NCBI RefSeq assembly: GCF_004375085.3 | Contig: NZ_SNAQ03000016.1 | Coordinates: 62,001 to 126,000, forward strand | Length of the DNA stretch: 64,000 nt | Reading direction: 5' to 3' | Source of the DNA: Lewinella sp. W8 | Lineage (GTDB): Bacteria; Bacteroidota; Bacteroidia; Chitinophagales; Saprospiraceae | Part shown: positions 1 through 8,790 of the stretch, in pieces | How the letters are laid out: each line of letters begins with the position of its first letter | How positions within the stretch are numbered: position 1 is the first letter of the stretch | Translations under genes and position numbers: made by a program | The notes under the pieces: model-generated | What the model saw: only the letters and a program-made list of their open reading frames with translations | What the model was told of the DNA's origin: nothing | Databases searched by the model: none

Positions 1-495
1 AGACTTTCCGAAGGCATTCCCGGCCACGAGCTTCAACGTCAGGCTGTCCTGCATCCAGGTGGGAATGTCGGCGGCGGGATGGTATTCGAACTGCGGCTCC
101 ATCTCCTCCATTTCCCGGGGTAGGGCCACCCAAACCTGGTAGCCGTGCATTTTCATGGATTCCTTCCGGCGCTCGGCCGGAGTGCGCTCGGTGTGGGTTA
201 CCCCGTGTCCGGCGGTCATGAAGCCAACGTCTCCGGGATGAATGATTTGCCGGGAACCGATGCTGTCCTTATGCTCAATCTCGCCGTGGAAAAGGTAGGT
301 CAGGGTGCTTAGTCCGATGTGGGGGTGCTGGTCCACGTCAAAGTAGTTGCCCGGACTGAGCGTGGAGGGGCCCATGTGGTCGATGAAGGTGAAGGGCCCC
401 ACCTGCCGCTTTTTGCGGAAGGGGAGCAGGCGGCCCACCATAAAATTGCCGAGGTCCGCCTTGCGTTCGTTGACGAGTAATTTGTTGTTGGCCAT
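1..495 (-). CDS. Pirin family protein (C-terminus beyond the left edge)
   Basis: The N-terminal 165 residues of a bicupin pirin are visible; the rest lies off the window. The four metal ligands of the N-terminal cupin are present at H57 and H59 (QHPHIGLSTLTY), H101 and E103 (GHGVTHTERT), the same numbering as in human pirin, so an iron-binding cupin fold is expected. Bacterial pirins are cytosolic; some act as quercetin dioxygenases or bind metabolic enzymes, but the substrate of this one cannot be read from sequence. The start is an ATG at 493-495 directly before ANNKLLVNERKADLG. The divergent neighbour gives no functional clue. Confidence 0.9.
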   Translation of the reverse strand, partial: MANNKLLVNERKADLGNFMVGRLLPFRKKRQVGPFTFIDHMGPSTLSPGNYFDVDQHPHIGLSTLTYLFHGEIEHKDSIGSRQIIHPGDVGFMTAGHGVTHTERTPAERRKESMKMHGYQVWVALPREMEEMEPQFEYHPAADIPTWMQDSLTLKLVAGNAFGKS

Positions 496-643
496 GGAAG
501 GAGGTTAAGGGGTTTACACTGAGGACACCAAAGTTAGGTTTTGGTTGATGCCCACGGCGCACCTGTTCTGTGGAAGTGGCCTTGCCATTTGGAACGAAGA
601 GGTTGCCGTGAAGGGGCCGGGGCTGGATTCAAGGTCATGTTCC

Positions 644-1066
644 TCACTTTCCCAGTTTTGGCAGGTGTTTGATCCGGTGATAGCTTAACGCCATGGCGAT
701 GCATTCCCGGAGGGGAGCTTCCGGCGGAGCCTCGTCAAGGCGGAAATGCAGGGCCCGGTTCCCCTCGTAGGTAAAGGTGTCTCCGTAAATTTCCCGGAAG
801 GTGGGGACCAGTTGACTGGTGCACTTAAAGTACATGGCGTACCGATCGGGATATTTGGGCTTCCAGTCGATACGGAGCGTACTCCCTTTTTTTACCAGAT
901 AGCTGGGCTCTCCCCATTTCAGGCATTCCTCCATCTCCACGATGTGCTTCAGCTCATCAGCTACCTCAACGATCAATTTGCGTAGGGCCAATAATTTCTG
1001 TCGTGCTTCTTCCGGATAGGCGGCAAATTTGGCGGCTACGTCAGGGTGTTGGTGGACGGTAAGCAT
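644..1066 (-). CDS. DUF1801 domain protein
   Basis: A 140-residue cytosolic protein with the layout of the DUF1801 (YdhG-like) family: an N-terminal helical stretch with EEARQKLLALRKLI, the motif EECLKWGEPSYL, and a beta segment with RYAMYFKC and a C-terminal AMALSYHRIK. Members are found in many bacteria, some next to iron genes, but no reaction is established. The ATG at 1064-1066 is preferred over an upstream in-frame ATG at 1159 because the family begins at about this point and the longer version would overlap the divergent gene's leader. Function is unknown. Confidence 0.75.
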   Translation of the reverse strand: MLTVHQHPDVAAKFAAYPEEARQKLLALRKLIVEVADELKHIVEMEECLKWGEPSYLVKKGSTLRIDWKPKYPDRYAMYFKCTSQLVPTFREIYGDTFTYEGNRALHFRLDEAPPEAPLRECIAMALSYHRIKHLPKLGK

Positions 1067-1221
1067 GCTTAAATGGTGGATTTGGTGTGCTAAATGGTAC
1101 CTAAAGGGGGCGAGTGTATTTTCAAAATGTTCTGAACGGCTCGGCTCAACTCCCGACAATGCCTATCTTTTACCCGGCTTTAGGGCCACTGGGTACTGAA
1201 AAGGATTTTATTACACGGCAG

Positions 1222-2307
1222 ATGGCAAAAGACAAGATATCAAAAGTGTTGACGCTCTTTAAGCGTTACCGGCTGATTCTTCTAACGGGAGCGGCACTCT
1301 GCGCCGTCTTCCTGCTTATCTCCCTGTCGATTTTTTATTGGGTTGAAGAGGGCCATGAAAAACAAGTATTTTACCACAAGCTGGCCGATTTCCTGATGGA
1401 GTTGGGCCAAACGATCATGGGGACCCTCATCATTGGTGGTACACTGGGGGGCATCTACAATTTCCTTCACGAGGAATACCAGAAGGAGGAGGATGCGGTC
1501 AAGGAACGGTTGAGCAGCATTCGCGAGAGCAGTAACAAACGCAAGCTTTTCCGCCGGGAGGTACGGAATAAACTCCAGCAGGTCCACGACGACATTGAGT
1601 TAGCGAGAATCCTGATTCGCGCGCACCGCTCCGGGCGAACCTACGGTGAGCAACTGCGCACCCGCATCATGCCGAGCATGATCGCGCTGCAGGACCTGAA
1701 ACGGGACCTGATTGACGTAGCGGACGAAGAACTCATCACCCACCTGCCCGAACTACAGGTAAGCATTACCTACATGGCGGCCTACCTGCAGGTGCTCATC
1801 GAAGAATTTTCCCACCACTACCTGGAAATTTCCAATTTGCAAACCTTTCAGGATGTCCTCGCCAATCGGCGCCGACAGGTATTTACGGACGTACTAGAAA
1901 AGCAAGAAGATAAAACCAGGGTTTTTCTGGAACAGACCACGGAGCTCTTTGAAAACCGGACCGTCCCCAGCCGCATTGAAACCGTCTGGGCTGCCATCGG
2001 CAATCTGGATTATGTCTGTGACTTCATCGCTGACCTGCGCAACGACCAGGGCCAGGCTTCCCTTTACCAGTTATATTGCCTCGATCACCATTTTCATTGT
2101 ATGAGGATGCTCCGTCATCGGAACAGTCAGGTCAACGAAAAAATCGTTAATCGGGCAAATTTTAAGTTCTATCTCAAGGAACTGGAACGGCTGACGGAGA
2201 AGAAAAACAGCGATCAGCCCATCTCCAAGGAGGACAGCCTTACGCGGATCATCATGACCCGCGGACTGAAGTTTGATTTCGGCATCATGAAGATGAGCAA
2301 GGAATAG
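1222..2307 (+). CDS. Hypothetical two-TM membrane protein with helical cytoplasmic domain
   Basis: A 361-residue protein not recognised as a named family. Residues about 18-41 and 58-81 are hydrophobic and form two membrane segments separated by a short charged loop; everything after is soluble, mostly helical and highly charged (EEYQKEEDAVKERLSSIRESSNKRK), consistent with a coiled coil or helical bundle. There is no signal peptidase site and no enzyme motif. The ATG at 1222 (MAKDKISKV) is chosen because upstream in-frame starts add only a non-conserved-looking leader overlapping the divergent DUF1801 gene. It is transcribed alone, convergent with the isomerase gene that follows 4 bp later. 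Confidence 0.7.
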   Translation: MAKDKISKVLTLFKRYRLILLTGAALCAVFLLISLSIFYWVEEGHEKQVFYHKLADFLMELGQTIMGTLIIGGTLGGIYNFLHEEYQKEEDAVKERLSSIRESSNKRKLFRREVRNKLQQVHDDIELARILIRAHRSGRTYGEQLRTRIMPSMIALQDLKRDLIDVADEELITHLPELQVSITYMAAYLQVLIEEFSHHYLEISNLQTFQDVLANRRRQVFTDVLEKQEDKTRVFLEQTTELFENRTVPSRIETVWAAIGNLDYVCDFIADLRNDQGQASLYQLYCLDHHFHCMRMLRHRNSQVNEKIVNRANFKFYLKELERLTEKKNSDQPISKEDSLTRIIMTRGLKFDFGIMKMSKE

Positions 2308-2311
2308 CCGT

Positions 2312-3205
2312 TTAGAGGAATCGCTGAAGGTTAGCCTGGAAAAAGGCGGCGCTATCGGCCGCACTCCGTAAGGCATTATGGGTGAAATTGCCCCCCTGCT
2401 CCAGGTAGTAATATTCAAGTCCGGCCAGCTCCGGATCGGGCAGAATTTCCACGTAATCAATGGAGCCGTTTCCGAGTTCGGTGTAATCCCGGGTGATCTT
2501 GTCCATGTCCTTGATGTGCCACATGACGAACCGACCGGGTTGCTCCGCAATGAGCTCTTTGGGCGTGCGGCGGGCGGAGTGCATCACCCAGTACATGTCA
2601 ATCTGGAGTTTAACCAAATCGGACTCCGTTCCGCGCATGATAAGGTCATATCCGTTTTCTCCGTTATGGTCCTCAAATTCAAAACCATGGTTGTGGTAGG
2701 CAAAGCCCAGTCCAGCTGCGGTAATTTGTTCCCCAATCAGGTTGAGCCTGTCGACCAGAATTTTGTAGGATTCGATGTTGCGGTATTCAGGGTCCAACCA
2801 GGGCCAGGTGATGTAGGGCGCGCCCAGCACCCTGGCGCCGCTGATACACTGATCAACAAATCTTTTCCGCTCATCGTCGGAGGCCATCAGGATTGGCGAA
2901 AACCCGTAGTGCCCGCTGGTCACCGTTAAGTTAAGATCGTCCAGCATCGCGCGAAAATCCGTGGCGGGGATGCCGTAATAGGAGACCGCCTGGTCGTCAA
3001 ACCCATAAATTTCAAAGTCTTCGTACCCCATCTCCTTCAGGGCGCGTAAGGTGTCCAGCGTATCCTTTACCATGTCGTCGTGTACGCTGAATAATTGATA
3101 TCCCATTTTGAACTTGGGCGTTTCCTCCATGCTGCAAGAGTTAGCGGATACCAGCGTGCCGGCTCCCAGGAGGCTGGCGGTTTTCAGAAATGTTCTCCTG
3201 ATCAT
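2312..3205 (-). CDS. Sugar phosphate isomerase/epimerase family (TIM barrel), Tat-type signal
   Basis: A 297-residue xylose-isomerase-like TIM barrel. The N-terminus MIRRTFLKTASLLGAG carries a twin-arginine motif (RRTFLK) followed by a hydrophobic stretch and ANSCS, so export by Tat, possibly as a lipoprotein, is likely. The body contains GYEDFEIYGF, AYHNHGFEFE, LQIDMYWVMHS and WHIKDMD, the segments that supply the metal-binding Glu/Asp/His residues of this superfamily. Members of this periplasmic subgroup act on sugars or inositol-like polyols; the substrate here is unknown. A similar Tat-signal isomerase lies on the other strand at 37554-38537. The ATG at 3205 gives the clean Tat signal. 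Confidence 0.85.
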   Translation of the reverse strand: MIRRTFLKTASLLGAGTLVSANSCSMEETPKFKMGYQLFSVHDDMVKDTLDTLRALKEMGYEDFEIYGFDDQAVSYYGIPATDFRAMLDDLNLTVTSGHYGFSPILMASDDERKRFVDQCISGARVLGAPYITWPWLDPEYRNIESYKILVDRLNLIGEQITAAGLGFAYHNHGFEFEDHNGENGYDLIMRGTESDLVKLQIDMYWVMHSARRTPKELIAEQPGRFVMWHIKDMDKITRDYTELGNGSIDYVEILPDPELAGLEYYYLEQGGNFTHNALRSAADSAAFFQANLQRFL

Positions 3206-3269
3206 AAGTATTCTCTTTTCGACAATCGGGACCAATATACTGGAGCGAATAGCTACTGCTGAAATGGCA

Positions 3270-3926
3270 CTACCACCAAACGCGTGCGGCCAGGATGATT
3301 CCGAAAGCCCCGAGGGCCAGCGCCCCCAGGCGTTGAATCCTTAAAACAATCCGGGGCTTCAACAGGTCACGGAGCTTGCGGGCCCCGAGCACTTTTGCGG
3401 AGTCGGTGATGATGATGGTGACCAGGATTCCCCCGTAAATTGCCCAGGCCTGGGGCTCGGTGAGGTCACGATCGTGCACCTGGGTCAGGGTGAAGGCGGA
3501 CCAGAAGAAAACGGTGAAGGGGTTGAAGGTATTGACGGCAAACCCCTGGAGCAACGCACCAAATAAGCCACGCTTCGTGGGAATTTCCCGGTCGCCCGAC
3601 AGGTCCGGCGGCTGCCGCATCCACATCACCACGGCAATCGTCACCAGGGTAACGCCGCCGAGGGTGCCGACGATTTCGGTGAAGTAGGTATGGTCCAGAA
3701 TGGCGTCGAGGCCGCCCATGCCGTAGTGGGTGGCGGAGATGAAAAGAGCATCGCTTAACCAGATGCCGAGGGCTGCCGAAAAACTGGCCAGCGTTCCGCG
3801 CCGCAAACTCAACTGCAGCAACAAGACAACCAGTGGCCCAACCAAGAGGGCCAGTAATAACCCGGCCCGAATACCTTCGGCAACGTAACTGATCAAAAGC
3901 TGAAATTGAGGGGTGACGGTAAACAA
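3270..3926 (-). CDS. LysE/RhtB-type transporter
   Basis: A 218-residue polytopic membrane protein. The early GIRAGLLLALLVGP segment, the paired hydrophobic helices and the NTFNPFTVFFW segment in the second half match the LysE/RhtB export family, which expels amino acids or related small molecules. About six membrane segments can be counted. The longest frame opens with a TTG at 3924-3926, but this codon lies inside a TACCTTTG promoter-like box (3924-3931), so translation may begin a few codons later at the TTG before ISYVAEG. The substrate cannot be assigned. No adjacent regulator is seen. Confidence 0.8.
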   Translation of the reverse strand: MFTVTPQFQLLISYVAEGIRAGLLLALLVGPLVVLLLQLSLRRGTLASFSAALGIWLSDALFISATHYGMGGLDAILDHTYFTEIVGTLGGVTLVTIAVVMWMRQPPDLSGDREIPTKRGLFGALLQGFAVNTFNPFTVFFWSAFTLTQVHDRDLTEPQAWAIYGGILVTIIITDSAKVLGARKLRDLLKPRIVLRIQRLGALALGAFGIILAARVWW

Positions 3927-4038
3927 AGGTACACCCTTCCGAAAAGGTTCACGACTGCCCGCACTGCGCCGGGCGATTCAAACCTCCCTCAATTGGTCGG
4001 TCGAACTACCGGAGCCTGGGGAACAAGGGCAAGGGAGA

Positions 4039-4509
4039 CTATGCCTCGTCTTCCAGAATTTGCTCGGCGTGGACTTTGGTTTTTACTTTGGTGTACACCC
4101 GGTCAATGATACCTTCTTCATTGATCACGAAGGTGGTCCGTAATACGCCATCGTATTCGCGGCCCATAAACTTCTTGGGGCCCCAGGTGCCGTAGGCGTC
4201 CATCATTTCGTGGTCTTCATCGGCCAGGAGGGGCATGGGAAGGCTGTGCTTATCGATGAATTTCTGGTGTTTTGCGGGCTTGTCCGGACTAACCCCCAGC
4301 AGCTCGTAGCCTTTGGCCTTTAATTCGCCGAAGTTATCCCGCAGAGAACAGGCCGCAGCCGTACACCCGGGGGTGTCATCTTTGGGGTAGAAGAAAATGA
4401 TCAGTTTTTTTCCGGCGTAATCCGCCAGAGAAACCGTGCTTCCGTCGTGGAGGATGCCGGTGAAATCAGGTGCGGGATCACCCGCCTTGAGGTGTGTAAT
4501 GGTTGCCAT
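4039..4509 (-). CDS. bcp: Thioredoxin-dependent peroxiredoxin, Bcp type
   Basis: A 156-residue peroxiredoxin of the Bcp/PrxQ class, which reduces hydroperoxides using thioredoxin. The peroxidatic cysteine is C49 in FYPKDDTPGCTAAAC and the resolving cysteine is C54, five residues on in the same helix, the atypical two-Cys arrangement of this class. The conserved N-terminal GDPAPDF and C-terminal TTFVINEEG are present, and the length is usual. It is cytosolic, with no signal peptide. The ATG at 4507-4509 is used; an upstream in-frame start would add 22 residues without family similarity. Confidence 0.93.
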   Translation of the reverse strand: MATITHLKAGDPAPDFTGILHDGSTVSLADYAGKKLIIFFYPKDDTPGCTAAACSLRDNFGELKAKGYELLGVSPDKPAKHQKFIDKHSLPMPLLADEDHEMMDAYGTWGPKKFMGREYDGVLRTTFVINEEGIIDRVYTKVKTKVHAEQILEDEA

Positions 4510-5049
4510 GCCCGTGAAACGCTCCAGGGGACGGATGGTTTTCGCAGGCTGGTTTCTCCAAAGGAGGAGCAACATTTAGGAGGGTATCACATCACCCATA
4601 GGAATCGCTTTTGGAAAAGCATCGCGATTCCGATGGCACTCCCGGATTCGGTAGCTCGTCTATTGGAGAGACTTGCGATGGTGCTTGAAGCGCAGCGGAA
4701 AAATCGGCTCCGCCGGCACCGGTGTAGGGTGGGGGAGTAAGGAGCCGAGAAATTTTTGAAACTTCCGTCGACAGAGTCTACATGTAGACTCTGTCGACGG
4801 AAGCCCCAAAAACCGCAAAATTTCCGCATAAAATCCGTTACGCTATCACCCTCACCGCTGGCAATTTTTAAGCTTTTCGGAATGTTTTTCGAATCCCCGC
4901 CAGTAGGGCTGCTTTGTTTTTTCTCTGGGCAGAAAAGGTCCACGCCAAACACGGCCAAAACCTCTCGTCATCAATCGTGCAACCTTTATTATTCCCCGCA
5001 GTCTTTAGGAATGGCTAAGGCCATGTTTAAGACTGCTGAATACACCCCA
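4510..5049. other. Intergenic region with a long palindrome
   Basis: This 540-bp stretch between bcp and the DUF5916 gene is open on the + strand in frame with the downstream gene, but the frame runs through the palindrome and lacks protein-like composition before the signal peptide at 5050. Apart from the 42-bp palindrome (4762-4803) and a weak imperfect repeat of GGAATCGC/CGCGATTCC near 4610-4633, nothing is recognised here. Confidence 0.5.
4762..4803. repeat. 42-bp perfect palindrome
   Basis: The two 21-base halves are exact reverse complements with no loop, centred between 4782 and 4783 (central TCTACATGTAGA, outer CTTCCGTCGAC). It ends where base 4761 (A) fails to pair with 4804 (C). 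There is no T-tract on either side that would make it an ordinary intrinsic terminator for bcp, which reads the other way. It could be a protein-binding site, a recombination remnant or an element end. Confidence 0.9.
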
Positions 5050-7692
5050 ATGACCACGAGACGCACACTCACCCTGCTCCTGCTCCTCTTTGCCTTTACC
5101 CTTTCGGCCCAGGAGCAACGCCCGGAATACACCACCAAAAGACTTGAAGGGAATCCCCCAATTATTGACGGAAAAATCGACGAGGGCGCCTGGGATCAGG
5201 TGCCCTGGGCCGGTAACTTTTACCAGCGCCAACCCGATGATAGTGCACCCGTCAGCCAAGAAACCCAGTTCAAAATTATCTACGATAACCGCTACCTCTA
5301 CGTAGCCTGGCGGGCGTTCGATGATGACCCCGAGAGAATCGAGGCCCGACTTTCCCGTCGTGACGATTTCCCCGGCGACTGGGTGGAAATCAATTTCGAC
5401 AGCTTCAACGACAAGCGGACGGGCTTTTCCTTCACCGCCTCCGCCAGCGGAGTGCGCGGGGATGAGTTCATCAGTAACGACGGGCAAAACTGGGACACCA
5501 GCTGGAACCCCTTCTGGTTCACCCGCACCAACATCGATTCTTTGGGGTATACGGCCGAAGCCCGTATTCCCTTTTCCCAGTTGCGGTTCAGTAAGGCCGA
5601 AAAACAAGTTTGGGGCCTGCAGGTTAACCGTAATTTCTTTCGGGAACAGGAGAGCAGCTCCTGGTCACCCATCAAGCAAACCCAGCCTGGCTGGGTCAGC
5701 CGCTTTGGCACCCTGAAAGGAATCGAAGGCATCAAGCCCCGCAAACCTCTGGAGATTCAACCCTACGTCCTCGGCCAGGTTCGGACCGGAGGGGACGTCG
5801 ACGAAAATGATCCCTTCAACCAACAAACCGAAAGCCGCCTCAGCGCCGGCCTCGACGGCCGTATCGGACTAACAAATGACGTGGTGGTGGATTTTACCAT
5901 CAACCCCGATTTCGGCCAGGTCGAAGCGGACCCCGGAGCCATCAACCTCGATGGCTTCCAGATTTTCTTCCGGGAGCAGCGCCCCTTCTTCGTGGAGGGC
6001 CGGAACATCTTTGATTACCGCCTCACCCAGGCAGAGGCCGGAGGTCAGTACAACCGTGACCTCCTCTTCTACAGCCGCCGCATCGGCGGCTCCCCCAGCC
6101 GCTTTGTGGGGGGCAACCCCGCCAACGGTATCTACGTCAATCAGCCCGAGAATACCACCATCCTCGGAGCCGCCAAGGTAAGCGGTAAGACCCAGGACGG
6201 ACTGGCCATCGGCCTGCTCTCCAGCTTCACGGAACGGGAGCACGCCAAGATTATGAACAATAATCAGGAAACGTCCACCCAGGTCGAACCCTTCACGAGC
6301 TACAACGTCGGCCGCGTCCAGCAGGACTTCAACGAACGCCAGAGCAGCATCGGAGTAATGTTTACCTCTGTTAACCGGGACATCAACTCCCCCGAACTGG
6401 AGTTCCTCCACCGGAGTGCCTATTCCGGCGGTGTGGACCTGGTCCACCGCTGGAAAGACCGCGCCTGGCAGCTGCGGGTAAACGGGGTTTTCAGTAACGT
6501 GCAGGGCACCGAAGAAGCCATCCTGCGCACCCAAACGGCCTTTGAGCGCCTCTTTCAGCGCCCCGATGCGGATCACCTGCGGGTGGACAGCACGGCGACC
6601 AGCCTGAGCGGCACCGGGGGTACGGTGGCCATCGGAGAATTCGACGGTAACTGGGTATTCGAAATGGGCGGGACGTTCCGGAGTCCCGGACTGGAACTAA
6701 ACGACATCGGCTTCCTCTCCAATACCGAGCAGATCAACTACTTCGCCTGGGTGGCCAGGCGCTGGCGGAACCCCGTGGGTATCTTCAACCGCTTTCAGTG
6801 GAACCAGAATATCTATCTCGGTTGGGACTGGAGCGGCGTATCCCTTAACCGCCGCTACAACACCAACGTCTGGGGACAATTCAAGAACTTCTCCAATTTC
6901 AACTTCTTCGTCAATCTGGAACAGCAAGACATCAGTCGCAACGCCCTGCGTGGCGGTCCCCTGTTCTGGCGTCCCCCGGGCTACGCCTTCGGCGGCGGTA
7001 TGGGAACGGATCAACGCAAGCTGCTGCGTGCATTCTTCTACGGTAATACTGGTCGTGCCTACTCGGGTAACGTAATGGGATCTTCGGTCGGCGTAGATAT
7101 TGCCTATCAACCCTTCGACGCGCTCTCCCTGGTGGTGAATCCGGACTTCAGCTGGTCACAACGGCGCGATCAGTACTTCGACACCCAGGTCGATGGTGAC
7201 CGTACGGGCTACCTCCACGGCTCCATCAATCAGCAAACCCTCAGCCTTACCCTACGCGCTACCTATAACCTCACGCCGGACTTCACCATCCAGTACTACG
7301 GGCAGCCCTTCATCGCCCGGGGCGTATACGACGAATTCAAAATCGTGGATGACCCGCTGGCGCGCGATTTTGATGACCGGTTCATCATCTTCGCGGAAGA
7401 CGAAATTTCCTACGACGAAAACGCCAACCGCTTCCGGGTGAATGACGATGCGGACGATGACGTTGACTTTGATTTCCGCAATCCGGACTTCAACTTCCTC
7501 CAGTTCCGTTCCAACCTGGTTATTCGCTGGGAGTACCGGCCGAGCTCGACCGTCTTTCTCGTCTGGTCGCAGGGCGTTACGGGGGGCGCTGACCCCAATA
7601 AGAACGTTATTCGGGCCCTGCAGGACGACCTGTTCAATAACGAAATTCAGAATACCTTCCTCGTCAAGGCTACTTACCGTTGGGTACGGTAG
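5050..7692 (+). CDS. Carbohydrate-binding family 9-like / DUF5916 outer-membrane protein
   Basis: An 880-residue protein with an N-terminal signal peptide (MTTRRTLTLLLLLFAFTLSAQ). Residues about 25-240 form a CBM9-like beta domain (IIDGKIDEGAWDQVPWAGNFYQ, LYVAWRAFDDDP, WVEINFDSFNDKRTGFSFTASASG). The remainder matches DUF5916, a Bacteroidota domain of amphipathic beta strands that probably forms an outer-membrane barrel (FTINPDFGQVEADPG, FFVEGRNIFDY, and the aromatic-ended C-terminus FLVKATYRWVR). Function is not established. The ATG at 5050 is chosen for the signal peptide although the frame is open back to 4756. A second member of the same family is cut by the right edge of the window. Confidence 0.88.
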   Translation: MTTRRTLTLLLLLFAFTLSAQEQRPEYTTKRLEGNPPIIDGKIDEGAWDQVPWAGNFYQRQPDDSAPVSQETQFKIIYDNRYLYVAWRAFDDDPERIEARLSRRDDFPGDWVEINFDSFNDKRTGFSFTASASGVRGDEFISNDGQNWDTSWNPFWFTRTNIDSLGYTAEARIPFSQLRFSKAEKQVWGLQVNRNFFREQESSSWSPIKQTQPGWVSRFGTLKGIEGIKPRKPLEIQPYVLGQVRTGGDVDENDPFNQQTESRLSAGLDGRIGLTNDVVVDFTINPDFGQVEADPGAINLDGFQIFFREQRPFFVEGRNIFDYRLTQAEAGGQYNRDLLFYSRRIGGSPSRFVGGNPANGIYVNQPENTTILGAAKVSGKTQDGLAIGLLSSFTEREHAKIMNNNQETSTQVEPFTSYNVGRVQQDFNERQSSIGVMFTSVNRDINSPELEFLHRSAYSGGVDLVHRWKDRAWQLRVNGVFSNVQGTEEAILRTQTAFERLFQRPDADHLRVDSTATSLSGTGGTVAIGEFDGNWVFEMGGTFRSPGLELNDIGFLSNTEQINYFAWVARRWRNPVGIFNRFQWNQNIYLGWDWSGVSLNRRYNTNVWGQFKNFSNFNFFVNLEQQDISRNALRGGPLFWRPPGYAFGGGMGTDQRKLLRAFFYGNTGRAYSGNVMGSSVGVDIAYQPFDALSLVVNPDFSWSQRRDQYFDTQVDGDRTGYLHGSINQQTLSLTLRATYNLTPDFTIQYYGQPFIARGVYDEFKIVDDPLARDFDDRFIIFAEDEISYDENANRFRVNDDADDDVDFDFRNPDFNFLQFRSNLVIRWEYRPSSTVFLVWSQGVTGGADPNKNVIRALQDDLFNNEIQNTFLVKATYRWVR

Positions 7693-7747
7693 TCGGAATT
7701 GGGGAATGGCCTGCGTCTATCGGGGAAAGCCTGCAAAGATAGCTGGA

Positions 7748-8539
7748 TTACCAGCCTCCACCGGCACCACCGCCACCGAATCCGCCACCGCCGAAGCCAC
7801 CGAATCCGCCGCCGCCACCGCCGCCGAATCCACCGCCACCGCCTCCGCCGCCGGGGAAGATGACGAATCCGCCACCGCGCCGTCGGCGGCGCCGCCGTGG
7901 TCGGTCGTCCATGTCGTAGGGGCCGTTCCGCCAGTATCCGCCATCGTCATCATCATCGTCGTTTGATTGGTCGCTGTACCGGGAGAGCACGATGAAGATG
8001 AGCAGGATGATGCCCAGCACTACGATGGGCGGGAGGCCGCCACCACTCTGTGGAAGATCGTCGGCGGTATATTCTCCCTGACCCAGCTGCATGATGGCAT
8101 TCGTAGCGTCATTAATTCCGCCGTAGATGTTTCCCTGCCGGAAGGCCGGCGTCATGATGCCGTCGATGATGCGCTTGGCCAGTACGTCGGGCAGAAAGCC
8201 TTCGGCACCGTAGCCGGTCTGGATTTGAATTTTTCTTTCGTTTCGGGCAATGTAGACGAGCACGCCATTGTCCTTTTGTTCACTGCCGCCAATTCCCCAT
8301 CCGTGAGCGATGGCCAGGCTACGGTCGAAAGCCGTCTCTCCCTGCAGGGAATTCTCCGTTACCACCGCAATCTGGGTGGAGGTCTCCCGGGCATACTGCT
8401 CCAGCTTCTGACGCAGGGCGCGCTGTTCCCCCTGGTTCATCATGCCGGCGTAATCCGACACCAGGTCATTCGGGTTGGGGGGGATGGGGCGTTGGCTCCA
8501 GCCGTCCACGGAGGAGCCAAGCAGCAGGCCCACCAGCAT
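7748..8539 (-). CDS. TPM domain membrane protein (YgcG family)
   Basis: A secreted TPM_phosphatase domain (LVSDYAGMMNQGEQRALRQK, TSTQIAVVTEN, GWGIGGSEQKDNGVLVYIA, YGAEGFLPD) is followed by one membrane helix (PIVVLGIILLIFIVLS), an Asp-rich and Arg-rich linker and a 50-residue Gly/Phe tail, the usual form of YgcG-like proteins. These sit with LemA proteins and are thought to act in the envelope; the Psb32 branch has phosphatase activity. With the ATG at 8537-8539 the signal peptide is unusually short. The frame stays open upstream through a better signal-like stretch (IKTVSSIFPSFLAQL) with no ATG/GTG/TTG, so a rare start or a sequence error is possible. Third of the lemA-TPM-TPM genes, 251 bp after the second. 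Confidence 0.85.
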   Translation of the reverse strand: MLVGLLLGSSVDGWSQRPIPPNPNDLVSDYAGMMNQGEQRALRQKLEQYARETSTQIAVVTENSLQGETAFDRSLAIAHGWGIGGSEQKDNGVLVYIARNERKIQIQTGYGAEGFLPDVLAKRIIDGIMTPAFRQGNIYGGINDATNAIMQLGQGEYTADDLPQSGGGLPPIVVLGIILLIFIVLSRYSDQSNDDDDDDGGYWRNGPYDMDDRPRRRRRRRGGGFVIFPGGGGGGGGFGGGGGGGFGGFGGGGFGGGGAGGGW

Positions 8540-8685
8540 CAGCTGAGCCAGGAAGGAGGGGAATATGGAGCTTACAGTTTTGATGGCGTAGGTCTTTATG
8601 GTTTACGGTGCTTTCGTGCGTTGACGAATGAAAGGAGATTTTCTCGATGGAGAGCAGCATCCGGCATTACGAGTTCCCAATCAGC

Positions 8686-8707
8686 TTTTGGCGCAAGCGC
8701 GGGTGCC
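8686..8707. repeat. 22-bp dispersed repeat, copy 1
   Basis: The 22 bases here are the exact reverse complement of 13245-13266 (core GGCACCCGCGCTTGCGCC). Both copies are intergenic. The core contains a short self-complementary stretch (GGCGCAAGCGC). A looser relative with GCGGGTGCCATG lies near 54397-54416. Confidence 0.6.
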
Positions 8708-8790
8708 ATGGAATTAGGTATGGCCAGGAACCTAGCGCCTTTGGCAAAACTGGGCACCTGCGGGCATCGCCCAAAAAATAATGGGCGGCC

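Noticed and set aside
4756-5049. 98-codon N-terminal extension of the DUF5916 protein
   Set aside because: It crosses the palindrome, has no protein-like features, and a perfect signal peptide starts at 5050.
7717-8000. Ala/Ser/Thr-rich small frames over the TPM tail
   Set aside because: Shadows produced by the Gly-rich GGC/GGT repeats of the real gene.
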